DNA from: Elysia crispata
Taxonomy: Eukaryota; Mollusca; Gastropoda; Plakobranchidae
DNA length: 64,000 nucleotides
Assembly: GCA_033675545.1 (NCBI GenBank)
Contig: JAWDGP010001166.1
Location: 555,001-619,000 of the forward strand
Reading direction: 5' to 3'
The notes under the pieces were generated by a model. That model did not search any database and was not told where the DNA came from. It saw nothing but the letters and a program-made list of their open reading frames with translations. A program made the position numbers and the translations under genes. Below, in pieces: positions 42,063-55,431 of the stretch. Each line of letters opens with the position of its first letter. Position 1 is the stretch's first letter.

Positions 42063-43659
42063 TATTGACTTTTTTATAAAATCAATTATTTAGTGTTTTG
42101 TGGAGATTTATTGTATTTTATCGTATATTCTGTGCGCGGATTCAATTTTGTGGCTGTTAGGGACATGCAGGGTACTTCATTGTCCTCTTCTTTTGCCCAC
42201 ATTTATCAGTTTTCAAACAGTGTTGGAGTTGGCCAAGGTCAGTCTTGATGCGATTCCCTACTTTTGCGGGGAAAATCATTTTAACGTTGTGCTAGAATTT
42301 CACCATGTACCCTTCAGCCTTTTTATAACAGATAGGAAGTAGTATATCTGTAAATCTTATGGTCATAACCCTATGTTGTCGTACTGTGTCTTACTGTTGA
42401 CACCAGCTTTTTAAGGCATCCACTAATGATCCACTCAACTGTAAATCATAGAAAATGAAAATCTCTACATTCAAGGCCTGATGATAATTGATAAAAATTC
42501 AAAGTGCTGATACATAAGTTTTATCTTCTCATACATTCATCAATTTCTTACCCAGTCAAGTAGTTTGAAATGTCTCCAACTAAACAATGAAATTTTTTCT
42601 CTTCTAGTTTGCTTTCTCCTACACATTCAGACTTTATTTTGAATGCCTGCTGAGTGTAACTGATATCTCATACACTGTATCAAAATGAGCAATATTTGGG
42701 ACAGGAGGAAAAGGTAGTAGAAGATCAAAGAAAATTTGGATGCATCTCTGGGTATAGTTTCAATCCTCAGCCCAGTGCTGCATCTTACATAAAAAACTGT
42801 TCCCCTACAGATTTGGCTTTGATAATAATTACTCTATAAACACTGGTTAGATCTGTAGAAAGTCTTTGGTGAGGTGAGTCATGTCTTCTGCTTTAGATGG
42901 AAGATTCATATTCTCAGATCAGGCTCATCAGAGCTGGTGTTGGGTGTTCTATAAAAGATAAAGAGATCTTTTTTCAAAAATTTTTACTCATAATTCTTTT
43001 ATTCAGTTGCCCAAGATGGAAAACCAAGGAAATATTTCAGCAATCTTTGATCAGCCTTTGAACCCGACTTGCAAATAATTTATTACAAAACGAAGGGTAT
43101 ATCTTAATTTTTTTTAAAATCACCTACACTTGTAAAGGCAGTAAAACATTGATCAAGGGGAAACAATCTGCACGTGTCTTAAAATATCAGATAACCAGAC
43201 TAATAAAATCCCAATTACAGAACTTGCAGTTTCAAATGATAGGGTTAGTTGCATATATATTTACATATTATCCTTAAATGAACAAAGCAGATCTCTTACT
43301 TTCCAAAATGTCTTACTAAAGACCGACATATGTGCTTCATGTACTAACAAACTCTTGCATGATCACTTTAATTACAGACGATGCAAAAAAAAAAAAATGC
43401 GTGTCATGCAATTAATCACACCTTAATCTTGAAATACAGTCTGCAAGCTATGATGCGACTTCATAATGTCAAAATATACCCATCGTAAAATAAAAAAAAA
43501 ACATGAATGGCAATAGAACTTGAATGTAGGTGAACTTTGTCATTTAGGAAACGTTGAGCATAATATATTACACCTATTTCACTAAACACGCTCGTACACA
43601 CTTAGACTTAGTCCAACCACGGATCCTTCTTTAATATGCTAGAACTGCTTAAGTTAATA

Positions 43660-43665
43660 TTTATT
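43660..43665 (-). terminator. Transporter poly(A) signal AATAAA (TTTATT on plus)
   Basis: On the minus strand the sequence reads AATAAA about 157 bases past the transporter stop codon, in an AT-rich setting. It is a plausible cleavage signal for the transporter mRNA. Confidence 0.5.
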
Positions 43666-43821
43666 ATAAATACTCGCAATTACATTTCTAAACATTAGCA
43701 ACACCTTAAATCAGTCCCGTAAAAGTGTTTGGACTCAACTGCAGAACTGTTGTCTTCTGATCACAAGCTCTTTCTCCAAAGGTGCAGTTTTTGCCATGAA
43801 AGGGGGATCGACCTAAGTTTG

Positions 43822-45661
43822 CTAGACATTCTCTGAACCGTTGCAGGTGCCCAGCATCTCCCTGTTGGCGTCATCTTTCACAGGCTTGCCAGCCAGCCCA
43901 ATTGTCTTCGCCTGAGTTGATATCCTATTGCTGAATGAGTTTCCTTCTCCAAAGGTATCAGGCAGACGTCTCTTGTGAGTTTCCGGTAGGGTGAGCACAA
44001 TCAATCCACCTATGAGAGACATGGCTCCAAACAGGTAAATCACGTCAAAGCCCAAGAGTACGCTCGTCTGGGAAAAAAAAACAAGACATGAATACATCTG
44101 ATATCATAACCCGTCTTCGATGGGTGCTAGCTCATAATTATTCAACGTTTTTAAATTTCATCTCAATCATAAAATCATATTCCAGGCCTGTTTTTTTTTT
44201 AAACTTAAAAAAGAAGTCATATTCCATGTCAGGGTTTTCTACCTCAAACACAATATTCCTAATTATTCTCATTCAAGCGTTTTCTACCTCAAACACAATA
44301 GTCATAATTATTCTAAGTGAAGAATCTTCTAAAGAGACCCATCAGATGGGAGGGCAAAACTTGATTCTCTTTCACATTTTGTCCGCCCATTTTAATGTGT
44401 CAAATTAAAAAAAAAACCCAATGGTACATATATGTAGTTTGTTGTTGCATACAGTGAAAGACTAGAGGGATATTATATTTTTTCTCTGGATGAGTGAGTG
44501 GTAGATGAGTTGTTGATGGTCTGAAGCACATTCTCAAATCCAATAAACCTGGGCCAATTAGAATGACTTAAAAAAAAAACAACGATGCTCTTAAATCTAG
44601 TACCTAATGTCTACAAAAAAAAAAATAAAAAAATTGGGCAACATGCTTAATAAGTTCATTGAGCATCGTTAAAAATTCCATGTTGCGAGAATAGAGGCAG
44701 GACTTACAAATGCGATATCTTTATATTGGACTTTAATCTAAAACTACAACCGACCAATGCCGTATAGAATTGAAGAATGCTTCATATAATTAGGTATTTG
44801 CACTTATGATAGTTTTACTATAATAATCATGGGAATGGATTTTATATCGAAAGAAAAAGATAATTTTTTTCTCAACAGACCAATCTCAAATATCCCACTC
44901 AACAAACCAAGGTAAAGTCTATCGATAAAACTGAAATTTAGCTTATAAGGTCATTAGGCTAAAAATTTAATGTATTTTTTACTGTGGGAAACGACTTTCG
45001 ATTAGGCGTTATAAAGTAACTAACATCCGTGCCTACAAATACCAGAAAGATTAGACGTTTAAAAGGACACGCACCCATTAACTATTTAAACGATACAAAA
45101 CAAATTGATGCGAGAGACACATGGTGTTATAGCCATGCACCAAATGAAACCAGAGTAATAAAATTATGCTTAAGTATTATAAGATAATCACAATATATGT
45201 ATATTACCATCAAGTGTGAGACAAATACACCTCATAGATAAAACATATCCCAAACCGCCTAACCTGGGTGTCCACTGATCTGTTTTATAAAACCGACGAT
45301 AAATCTTTTTTCGAAAAAATCATTGAACTGCTCCCGAAAATATTGCTGATACATTTGAAAACTGCTTGCAATAATTGGACTGGCTCATGATATAAGGTTA
45401 AGCGTAGTCAAAGCGAATCTCTACTTGCCAGCCTAACTCACCCACTGGTTCAACTGTGGAGCGATCAGTCCGCCTAGCCTGGCCCACACCATGCACAGGC
45501 CAAGAGCCGCTGATCTGATGGAGGAAATTGAAGAGAACAGTTCTGTGGTACCGAGATATATATAAAAAAAATCTTGAACCGCCTTCAAGTAACAGATAAG
45601 ACTAATCTTTAAACTTTTACAAAGATAATTACAATTAGGGCGACAATAACAACATTTATGA

Positions 45662-45692
<31 letters not shown>

Positions 45693-45707
45693 AAGAAGAA
45701 GAAGAAG

Positions 45708-45763
<56 letters not shown>

Positions 45764-47283
45764 CTGCCAGCCTCGTCTGGAAGTGTCAACATACCCACGA
45801 CACAGATTAGATCTAGGTGTGGCAAGTTGAACCATGAACTTACCTTACGACAGTGGGGAACATTTCTGATGAGTAAATGTAGAAAATCACAAACACGCAG
45901 GAAGACACAATCTTGCCAGTTAAACCAAACGCTGTGATGACTTGCTCCAGTCCTGAGGGTAAGATTTAGCAGACTTAACAGCAATAAATGTTAACTCATA
46001 CATGTACCGGTACATGTAATTTTGACTAGTTTTTGTTGTTCTCCGATTCTCAATGCCTTGGTTAATTCTCTTCATACCATGGGAGTTCAATGGGTATCTC
46101 TCAAAGATTCGCTGAATGAATTTAAATTGAAAGTTTAATATCGACGTCAATTGAAGGTAAAAACATTGAAAGAAAAGATCACTCAATTATATTTTTCATC
46201 ACAAGCAGCTCTTAATCTTGTCATTGCCGAATCTGAGCTATTTTTAATTTTCAAGTAGGCTTTGCTGTATCACATGATTCATACCCCATGTGAAATCCTC
46301 GTATGATTTGGGGGATTTAAATTTTTCATGTGCGCTCCTTTAGCTTCTAAGCTAGACAGAAACTGTATTCTTTTACATGTATGTCAAATATTGCAGCATT
46401 GGTTATTTCCTGGCCCCAATATGGGCTTTTTATTTGGTGTGTTTCGAGACGGTAGTAAAATATTTCTGTAAGATAACTCTTAAATCATCGCTGTTTAATC
46501 CTCCTATATATCAATTCTAATGCTAAAACTGAACCATGGGATTTGAGAAATGTCGTTACCTGAAGAATAGGTTGCCATGAAGCCAGATGCTAAACACATG
46601 GTAGCGATGATCATGAAAGAGCCGACCAGGGGTCCTTTGCGCCCGAATCTAGGTGAAAAACAAACAAGAAACCAAGAAAGGTGTTTAAAAAAATCAGCTT
46701 ATCGTGTACTTTCCTAATCTACTTAAAGGTCTCTTAAAAGGCTATTGAAAGGCTATTAATTCCCCGCAAAAAGTACCCAAAATTTCACTGCCTTGTTATA
46801 AACCGTGATTTTATCTGCTCATTCAATTAAAACTGCTTGTATATGATAAAAAAGGATGTCTAAATGGGTCTTTGAAAAAAATTGTATTTTACAAAATTAG
46901 CAAGCTATTCTTATGATTTCATGTTAAACACTGATTAAAAATCTTTTCTTCTTCACAGCACACACAGAGATTTAGATATTAGCGAGTGTACTAGTTTTTT
47001 TATTTAGGTGCTATATTTACATTTTTTATCCCCCTTATATCGTAAAGGACCTTTTTTTTGTCCTGTTTTCCCTCCGAGCTAACCTCATAATTCAAGATTT
47101 CCGAGAAACATCCAGAGGACAAGGTAAATCTTTAGGTGGCAGCTGGCGCAGAAAACGTCATGAACCGTAGCAACATGACTTCAGTAAATCAGAAGTGTTA
47201 TTTATTTCCGGTCGTTGTTTACTATTGATTGATGTAGCTCCTCCGCAATAAGACGATTGAAAATTACTTATATATTATACTTT

Positions 47284-47337
<54 letters not shown>

Positions 47338-50133
47338 AAAAAGAAATTAAAAGTTCTCGATTCAAACCTTGCCAGGAAAAGAGGCTGAAACTATTCTAGG
47401 ATCGGACCTAATTATTTTTTAAAATTCTGCTGTCTTTATATATATGTATTTGACCCTTTCAGTATGAGATGTAGTGTCAGTTGGAAAGCTCTCGCTGGAG
47501 AGCCATGTAGAATGTATTTCTAAAAATTCGATGTCACAGTGTATATATTAACACTCGAAATACGAAGCGGAGTTTATGTGGGTCACCTGTTCATCAGCGG
47601 TATGGCCAGCACATACACCACGGCCTCAAACAATCCACTGATGAAAAAGTTGAAGTATCGGTGTCCACTCAGACTGGTCACCTTGAAGGTCAACCCGTAA
47701 TATGTTGCTGAAATGACAAACCTGGAAGGGAGAAAAATGTTTCTGGTATTACAAACTTTGAAAACAAGGAGAAAAAACTGTGGTTTTGATATCACAAATC
47801 TTTGAAAATAAGGAGAAAAAAAACTATGTGACTGATCTCAAACTTTGAAAAAAAAAAGGGAAATCTAATCGTTCAGAAAATCATAAACTTGACGCATGGA
47901 TCAAAGTCCATTTGTAATGAATTGGTTGTTTGGCTTTCAACTGACAGAATTAAGATCACAAGTTGTAAGTAACATTGACAGTTATCCATACAGACGACCT
48001 TTACTATAGCAAGGTAAAGCGTGAAAGGTAGAAATAAATACTCTATTTTTAGTACATAGTAAATTGAAAAAAACACGTCGTCACTTTAGAAAGCTCTTTA
48101 ATTTTACAAATCAATAAAGAGGAAAGCTTTATAGAAAATGTGTCTGCCAGGAATACCGTATCCAACTTGAAACCTTGAAATCTTTTAGTAAAGAGAGCGT
48201 TTAGTCCTTAAACTAGGGGGGAATAAAAAGAGGGGCAGATTAATTTTGTTTACTTCATCACTGTTTGTAACAGTTAAGACGAATAGTTTCTTTATGTGTT
48301 AAAAAATCGATTGTCACGGTTGATAAGTTTATATGGTAATGTGCTCAAGAGATTAAAAGCAAAGTACTGAAACATTTATTATAATAATGATGACAGTAAT
48401 AATTTGTTCTTAGGATATACATGAACGAAATGATATTATTCGTGTTGTAATAATTTCCTGTTAGTTGATGCAGAACTAAATATGACATGTATGTCTAAAA
48501 AGCGTTAAGAATTATTGGATACAAAAGATCAATAGTTGTGTTCTAAAATATTCTTAGTTATGAGACGCAGCAGGCCTTAAAACAGTTTTAAATACGTTTA
48601 TCAGATGAAAGACCCGTCAAATCGTGTCTTTTATAATACCCAACTACCAAGGGCAAAGCGGAGTAAGACCTACTGTTATTTTAATCAGTTAAGAATAATC
48701 AGATTAAAAAATTAAAATATTTAATTAATACTTATAATGAAAAAATGAAAGATGCAAAGACCTTTCAATTTCTGATCTAATTTATTATTATGCAAGCAAT
48801 ATTTAACATTATTTATTCATAGATAAGGATATACTACAGGCAAAAATATGAGTAATAATACAATAATTTATGCCGGAGACTTCACACGAAAATTCTCTAG
48901 TCAAAACAATGCAGGCTTATTCATCCTGATCGGACGTCGACAGAGAAAACAAAAGGACAAAAACGCTTCCTTCTATGTGTTCGAATAGTGGATTAAAAAA
49001 TTCTAGTTAATGATTTACTGGTAAAACCAACCAGACGTAGGCCGAGACCCCAACGGTCTTCACCAGAGAACATGTGCGGAACAGATGGGTTAAGTTGTAC
49101 TGCTGTTTGACCAGCACCTGCTCGCCCGCGGTAGAGGTCACACGATCCCAGGTTTCTACAGGGAACGGGATCTTCGAAGAAGAAAACGAAATGGTTTCGA
49201 TACACATTTTCTGTCATAAACATTGAGACTTCAAAATGCATTGCTTTGGTTGGGCTTGATTAGATTTCGTTTTATTTAGTCAGAAGGAGGGAAAAATAGT
49301 CACTTTTGTATTAGTTTTGTAAAGGAGGTACGTAAATACTAGAATCTCCCCCAGGTAAAGTCTGAATTTTGTAGCAGGCACTCTTATATATTCTCTTACA
49401 GCAAGGAAATAACTGTGATAAAAAAGTAAAGGAATAATTCCATTAATAATCGTCTTTAGGCGTTTTACATTGTCTGCACAAAATCAAATCAAAACAAAAA
49501 AAAAGAAAAAAAAAACAACTTCAAAGTATAATCCAAGTTATTCAGGGAGAATTCCAGTGAACATAAATTACTATACTTTTGATTCCCGCAGTATTAATAT
49601 CTCATTTGTCAAGTGTATTTAATTCGGAAAAAAAGTTAAAGTGCAAGGGTCGTTCCCATGAAATAGAAAGGTACTCTAAGCTGTTTCAGGTGGAACAAGA
49701 GTTGCAGACATATCTCTGGTATAATCTAAACCAAAGCCACTATAGAGTTCACTGCCCAATATGTTTATCTTTCTCAACCCACAGATGAGCACTCCTCAAT
49801 CGTGTTAAATCTTAGTCGAAGTAAGCGAATGCTTGCGAAGAGCCTTCTCAAACGTTTGACTCTTCTCCTGGCCCAGCCAAGATTCGAACCACCGAAAGAA
49901 TAAAGTTCACATTGGACCCCGACACCACATACGGAGAATCGTTGCCATTCATTATAGCCGGTGCGATCTGAAACAGAACAGCACCCGATACCGTTGACGG
50001 TGGCTACCTTGTTTATTTTGCAGATTCTCCGGAGAAGTTTCTCTGCTCTTTGTGTCTTTCTCTTCATAACAAGCCATCGGAGTGACTCGGGGAGAGCCCT
50101 GAAACAGGCCATAAAAAAATGACAACAAAAAAT

Positions 50134-50215
<82 letters not shown>

Positions 50216-53200
50216 AACAACATACACACACAAAACCCAAACGAACCCGCACCAATAAGTGACGCAAAAAAAAAAAAAAAAAAAAAAATCGATATCCATT
50301 ATTTGTAGAACCACAAACCTATACCATAAGTCAGATACCTAGATCGATCTAAAACGATGTACGTCTTGACGTGGGTACGAACTTTTGATAATCAATTTAA
50401 GTGTGATTCTAAATCAAGTTTATTCCAAAAAGTCCAAGTATTCGTTTTGCCTATCGAATTCCAACCTTGATAGTTTAGACCTGAATCGAACGATGATTTA
50501 AAACAAATTAAGTCGTAATTCGAATACGAGAATGAAACAATCAACATTAAAAAACAAAATAACCTAGATCTTATTGTGCAATATAACTAATCTCAAGCAT
50601 TTAGAAAACAAATATGATGATCTCCAAAAGGTAAAGTCTTAAGTTTGGGCAGTTCTTGAGATAGTTATAAACGAAAATCGGAGTTATTCAAATTCGTCTG
50701 TTTTGCATGGGAGAGAATTTACCCATTATGAAAAAAAAGTAGAAAAGCATTTCACGCACCATAATTTTTTAACTTTAAAAACTCAGCTCTAGCTCAAAGC
50801 GATAAAATAAGTCAAAAGAAGATTGAAAAGCACTAAAATTCGTTAAAAAAGGATCTGAATGATTTCTGTTATTTGCTAACCAGAGTGACCATTTTGTTCT
50901 CATATTAAAGAAAAGTCATTAAAAAAACTGTTTTTGGTTTGTAGCCATGATTTAACTTGACGTGCGATCAGTTACATCTGGACAACTTGTACAAGCACCC
51001 AAAATCAATAAGTATATCAGTAAATGCATGGCACTCCTAGATATTTAAGACGCATTAACGTTTACTCGATTCGCAGGGAATTTTGTAAGTTGAATAAACG
51101 ATGATATTATTGTTGGGACCAGATAGTAGACTCACGTCACGGTCCGTGATGTTCTGAGAGCAAGGGATATGATCGCTATACAAAAAGTTACCGTTCGAAA
51201 CGGAAAAGGAACAAAAATTGAATTACGAGAAGAAGGGGTCAGGAGCCAACAAAAATGAATTGAAAATTATCTTCAAAATTCGAACTGTTCCTATGTAAGC
51301 GTATGATTTCTGAGGTTTAAATGGCAGAATCACAACAGTCGCCTTGCATATGATGCAGTTTAGCTGCACTACCAGTAAATCAGTCCATTCTGTCACAACT
51401 TTGAACGAAAAAGCACCCCATGCTTCTAGTTTTCAGACAGAAAGTCTCAAAATCTATCTGTTGCTTTATGTACGGTGCGGGAAAGAAAAATTAAAGTTAT
51501 TCAACCTCCAATAATTTATAATTATGCTTCCTATACAGTATTGAACAGATAATTATGTTAAAATGGGTTTAACTTTCAACAAGATTAGTTTAAAACATTC
51601 ACCAAGTATAGAGGAGAGTGGCCAGAGGTATGAGAGAAACCGCGATCTGTAGGTGGCGCCAGTTGCGGATCCCGAACGCCAGTCCTGCTAGCACCATGAT
51701 GGAGAGACTGAAGAACAGGTCCACGACCACTCCAGCCAAAGGTCTGTACTGTGGCTGCACAAACTCGATGGCTAGGGTAAACGCCGAGTTCTGAAGTCCC
51801 TGGTGGTACACAAGACACGATGGTATTCAGGTGCTGACACCGGCAACGGTTAGAGCCACGTTATTGGATAAACAACCGTTTAGTGTGTTGTTATTTTCTT
51901 GTAAAATCCAACTTAAAGACATAGGGCCACAAGGTTCTACGCTGCCGGCCCAGCTCAACTCGAGAGGGTTTTTGGAGATCGAGGAATGCACGAAAGTGCA
52001 ACAGGAAGAATTGCTGTATTTTAAGACTGGTGCTGAAAACGGCTTACTGAATTGTAAAAAAGGGTGTAGCTTATATTATCCACTCTATGAAGATGTAAAA
52101 AAATCTATGTTGACAAAGAAGAAAAGCTGATGGGGGCCGGATTACTCTATGAGGATAATTTATAATTATAATTGTACCAGAGAAGCGAAACTTTGAGCCC
52201 CATCGACACCTTATCAAGTTAATTCGGAAGAAAAGTAACCTGCCTTCGATATTATTAAATAAAGTGTTTAGAACGTTTTTTTTTTAAATCGCTTTATTGT
52301 TACCCTAGCAAGATAATATTGGTGATTTAGAGTAGCCAGTAGCTATGTCAGAGATAAGGAAAACACTAAATCTTTTTAAAGTTTGATCTGAATTAAAAAA
52401 AAAATTTTGGGGGTGGGGGGATGTTATATAAATTTAAGATCAATAACTTCATCACATATAGAGACAAAATTGATGACAAAGGAATGCCACAATCGGCAGA
52501 GTTAGAGGAAGTCAGGGGGAGGGAAGGAGGTTGAGCTACTTAATGGACATGCACCTGGACGAAAATTCCTGTGATAAACCGTAGACACACGAACATGGTG
52601 TAGTTGACGGAGAACGCCGAGATCAGCCCGACCACGGCAAGAGAGTAGTGAGTAAACAGCATAACCGGAAGTCTGCCGAATCTGTCTGCCAGGTCGCCGA
52701 ACACCAGACCTCCCACCATGACACCGGTGAAGTAGATGGTCGTGGCCAGACTGGTCAGATACTCGGCTGAGCACACCAGGTCAAACTGAGGAGACCACGT
52801 GAGGAGAACAGACCAATCGGAATGCATGTCGCATGCAGTTGTTAGATACACGCACAAATACGCGTGATTGAATTAGCTTGGTTTTTTTTTTTTTAACCAA
52901 AATAAAATAAAGATTTGTTTAACGAAATAGAATTGTCAAAATACACTAGATAATGAAAATAAATAATTTCTATTGCTTTATTCACACTATGCACAACAAA
53001 TGGTAAAACGCCCCTCCCAGCACTCTAAAAAAAAACAAAAAACGCTGTCACATACACACACACACACAAACCCAAAGAAAACAACCAGCGCTTCTTGGAC
53101 AGTCAAGCTCGAGAGATAAAATTCCTAGCTTCTACCTTTCCCATACAGAGCCATTGAAAACCAGATCAGGCATTGACGTAATTTGATAAAATCTTAACTG

Positions 53201-54857
53201 AAACTGAAATCTCTGCAGCAATTACATTCATATAACAAATACACTATTGATCCGCAGCGGAAAACACTTTTTAGTGCTCCAGGTACAACATGCTGGACTA
53301 CATAGATCGTAGTTACATACTCGGCAAACATAACACTTAATCCAAATTACATTGATAATGATGTATCGGGACTGAGGAACTCTTGAATAAACCGAGAACC
53401 TGGCGGAGAGAGGTTCCAGGGGTAAACGATCAGAAAGGTGGGAATGAAACTGAGTTGATAAACTACTAAACCGAGGTCTCTCTAATGTTAGCGCCGCTTG
53501 GGAAACAATAGGTCACAGGTGAGAGGTCAGAGGAGCTGTTTACCTCGCTGACAATGTTCCTCTCGCCATATTGCGGGAAGTACTCCCACTGACCGGAAGT
53601 GCACTTGATGACCTCGTCTTGACCATCAGAGTAGGTCACAGTGGTTAAGCACTCAGAGTGTGTCACGTTGGTCACGTAGGGCTGGACACTGTAAGCATGG
53701 CTGGACTGGACCCAGGAGGTTGAGTTATAGCCTATTGGAGGAGCAGATCAGAGCGGAAGAAAAGAGTAGACACAGGCACGTCCGCTGCCGCACTAGTTCC
53801 TGCACAGTTTGGGTGATGTAGATTATTGACTACGAGGAGATCATAGGTTACATAGTGCCTCAACAGTCCAAGAGAAGAGTGGACGTAAAATTCTATGTCC
53901 TAATGTAATGAAAGTAAATTTGACCTGACGTTATTAAAGCTCCCCCTCGGACGAAGCTCAAAGCTGATGGATCTAACCAATCTGTTTCTTGCAAGCTACA
54001 CGCCTAGCCTCTCTCATAGTTAATAAGTTAATACTTATACTTTTACTTCTTCTTCTTCTTCTTCTCTCATTTATTAAATCTCTTTGGGATAATTATGTCA
54101 TATTACAATCTAGATAATTTTTCTTTCTTTCCAAATTTGATTGCTTCGCCCACTTATTTAAAACCGATGCCTAAATATTCAAAGTTTAAAGTTATTCGAA
54201 TGAAAAAAACTGCTTTGGAGATGAACATAAATATGTAGAATTAGATTGGAGCTTAATAAACCGATGAAGGACAAAAATCATTTTCTCAAATTCGTATTTT
54301 TTCGAGTTTTGTACAAGAATTCAAGATTGTTATGTAACATTTGCATTTATACAAGAACATTTTGATGATTCTTTTCCAACAACAATATATACATCCCATT
54401 TTGTTCTGTTAACATAGCGATGACTTATTTGTCACAACTCTTTGATGCGAATTGAATAGTCCATAGGAAATTTTCAAAACTTTTTACATCTTTAAGTTTA
54501 ACAATAGTCTCCACCTTAAAAAATCAGCCAAGTTAATACCGCATAGAATAAAAATGGAGATTGAGAAAAGCAAATGGGATGCAAAGAATTACAAATAGAC
54601 GAATATATGCGGCCTATTAAACAACACAGTTGTATGCAGTATCGTAGTAAGAATTAGATCTACTCACCCAGGTGAATTTGAGGCCCAGCCTTACACGTGT
54701 GACTCACCGGCGGCCCGTGGAATGCCATTATCACGTGATTAAAACCCGACAAAATTTCACTGGTAAATCCGACAAGAAGGAGGGCGATGCACTGGAACCT
54801 TCCGCGCCATCCGAGCGTGGCAATAAGGTGTTCGACGATATGTGATGCCTCAGACAT
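43822..54857 (-). CDS. SLC22-type organic cation transporter (MFS), 11 exons, complete
   Basis: A plasma-membrane solute carrier of the major facilitator superfamily, 562 residues, typical for the family (about 550). Exons, 5' to 3': 54857-54668, 53731-53544, 52785-52555, 51799-51603, 50098-50008, 49171-49032, 47721-47587, 46648-46560, 45952-45844, 45514-45442, 44067-43822; every phase joins and the total is 1689 nt. Family marks: TM1 after GWRGRFQ; a long extracellular loop with N-glycosylation sites NST and NVT and several Cys; FDLVC before TM2; the MFS motif GDLADRFGR; LPESLRWL; the exon 6/7 junction YVWFVISATYYGL; RFGRKGPL; SSEMFPTVVR; and LTLPETHKRRLPDT at the end of TM12. Substrate cannot be read from sequence; organic cations, carnitine or other zwitterions are possible. 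The start at 54857 is chosen because MSEASHIVEHLIATLGW fits the family N terminus and a stop lies 17 codons upstream in frame. It converges with CUSTOS. Confidence 0.95.
45664..45762 (+). repeat. (AAG)n(AAC)n compound microsatellite in transporter intron 9
   Basis: About 15 AAG units pass directly into about 18 AAC units. On the transcribed strand this is (GTT)n(CTT)n, ending about 150 bp before the exon 10 acceptor. Confidence 0.95.
47286..47334. repeat. (AT)n microsatellite in transporter intron 7
   Basis: About 24 AT units, self-complementary. Confidence 0.95.
49780..49960 (-). mobile_element. Possible tRNA-derived SINE fragment
   Basis: On minus, an A-box-like TGTGGTGTCGGGG (49928-49917 region) is followed about 30 bases later by the B-box GGTTCGAATCTTGG (49890-49877), the spacing of a pol III promoter. 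The flanking stems do not fold into a good tRNA, so this is at most a tRNA-derived element. It sits in transporter intron 5. No second copy was found in the window. Confidence 0.3.
50139..50215 (+). repeat. (CAA)n microsatellite next to the exon 5 acceptor
   Basis: About 25 CAA units. On the transcribed minus strand it is (TTG)n, ending about 40 bp upstream of the AG at 50100-50099 that precedes transporter exon 5. Confidence 0.96.
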
Positions 54858-54858
54858 A

Positions 54859-55431
54859 CTGTTAGTCGGTCTAGTTGGTAATGATGGGCTGTTGGTCGGT
54901 CTATTTGGTTATGACGTGCTGTTAGTCGGCCTAGTTTGTAATGATGTGCTGTTGGTCTGTCTAGTTGGTAATGAAGTGCTGTTGGTCGCTCTAGTTAGTA
55001 ATGATGTGCTGTTGGTCGGTCTAGTTGGTAATGATGTGCTGTTGGTCGCTCTAGTTGGTAATGATGTGCTGTTGGTCGGCCTAGTTGGTAATGATGTGCT
55101 GTTGGTCGGTCTAGTTGGTAATGACCTGCTGATGGTCGGTCTAGTTGGTAATAACCTGCTGTTGGTCGGTCTAGTTGGTAATGACGTAGTGTTGGTCGGT
55201 CTAGCTGGTAATGACGTGGTGTTAGTCGGTCTAGTTGGTAATGACGTGGTGTTGGTCGGTCTAGTTGGTAATGAAGTGCTGTTGGTCACGTCGGTCTAGC
55301 TGGTAATGACGTGGTGTTGGTCGGTCTAGTTGGTAATGACGTGGTGTTGATCGGTCTAGCTGGTAATGACGTGGTGTTGGTCGGTCTAGTTGGTAATGAC
55401 GTGCTGTTGGTCGGTCTAGCTCGTAACGACT
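54859..55431. repeat. 30-bp minisatellite, about 19 copies, ending one base upstream of the transporter ATG
   Basis: Tandem units of 30 bp (GGTCGGTCTAGTTGGTAATG followed by AYGTGSTGTT) run head to tail, with point differences and one short phase-shifting indel near 55288. Because the unit is a multiple of three, long frames stay open on both strands. On plus the translation repeats NDVLLVGLVG; on minus it repeats TNSTSLPTRP. I read these frames as by-products of the repeat, not as genes. The array occupies the likely 5' UTR or promoter of the transporter. Confidence 0.92.

Larger units (their letters stand above)
41990..43821. other. Convergent 3' intergenic spacer, no gene seen
   Basis: This 1.8-kb stretch lies between the stop codons of CUSTOS (plus) and the transporter (minus). 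It holds the two 3' UTRs and AT-rich unique sequence. No open frame here resembles a protein, and no large repeat is visible. Confidence 0.6.

Noticed and set aside
45433-45984. Minus frame of 183 codons containing poly-Cys and poly-Ser
   Set aside because: It joins transporter exon 10 to intron sequence through the AAG/AAC array; the real exons 9 and 10 are spliced and in other phases.
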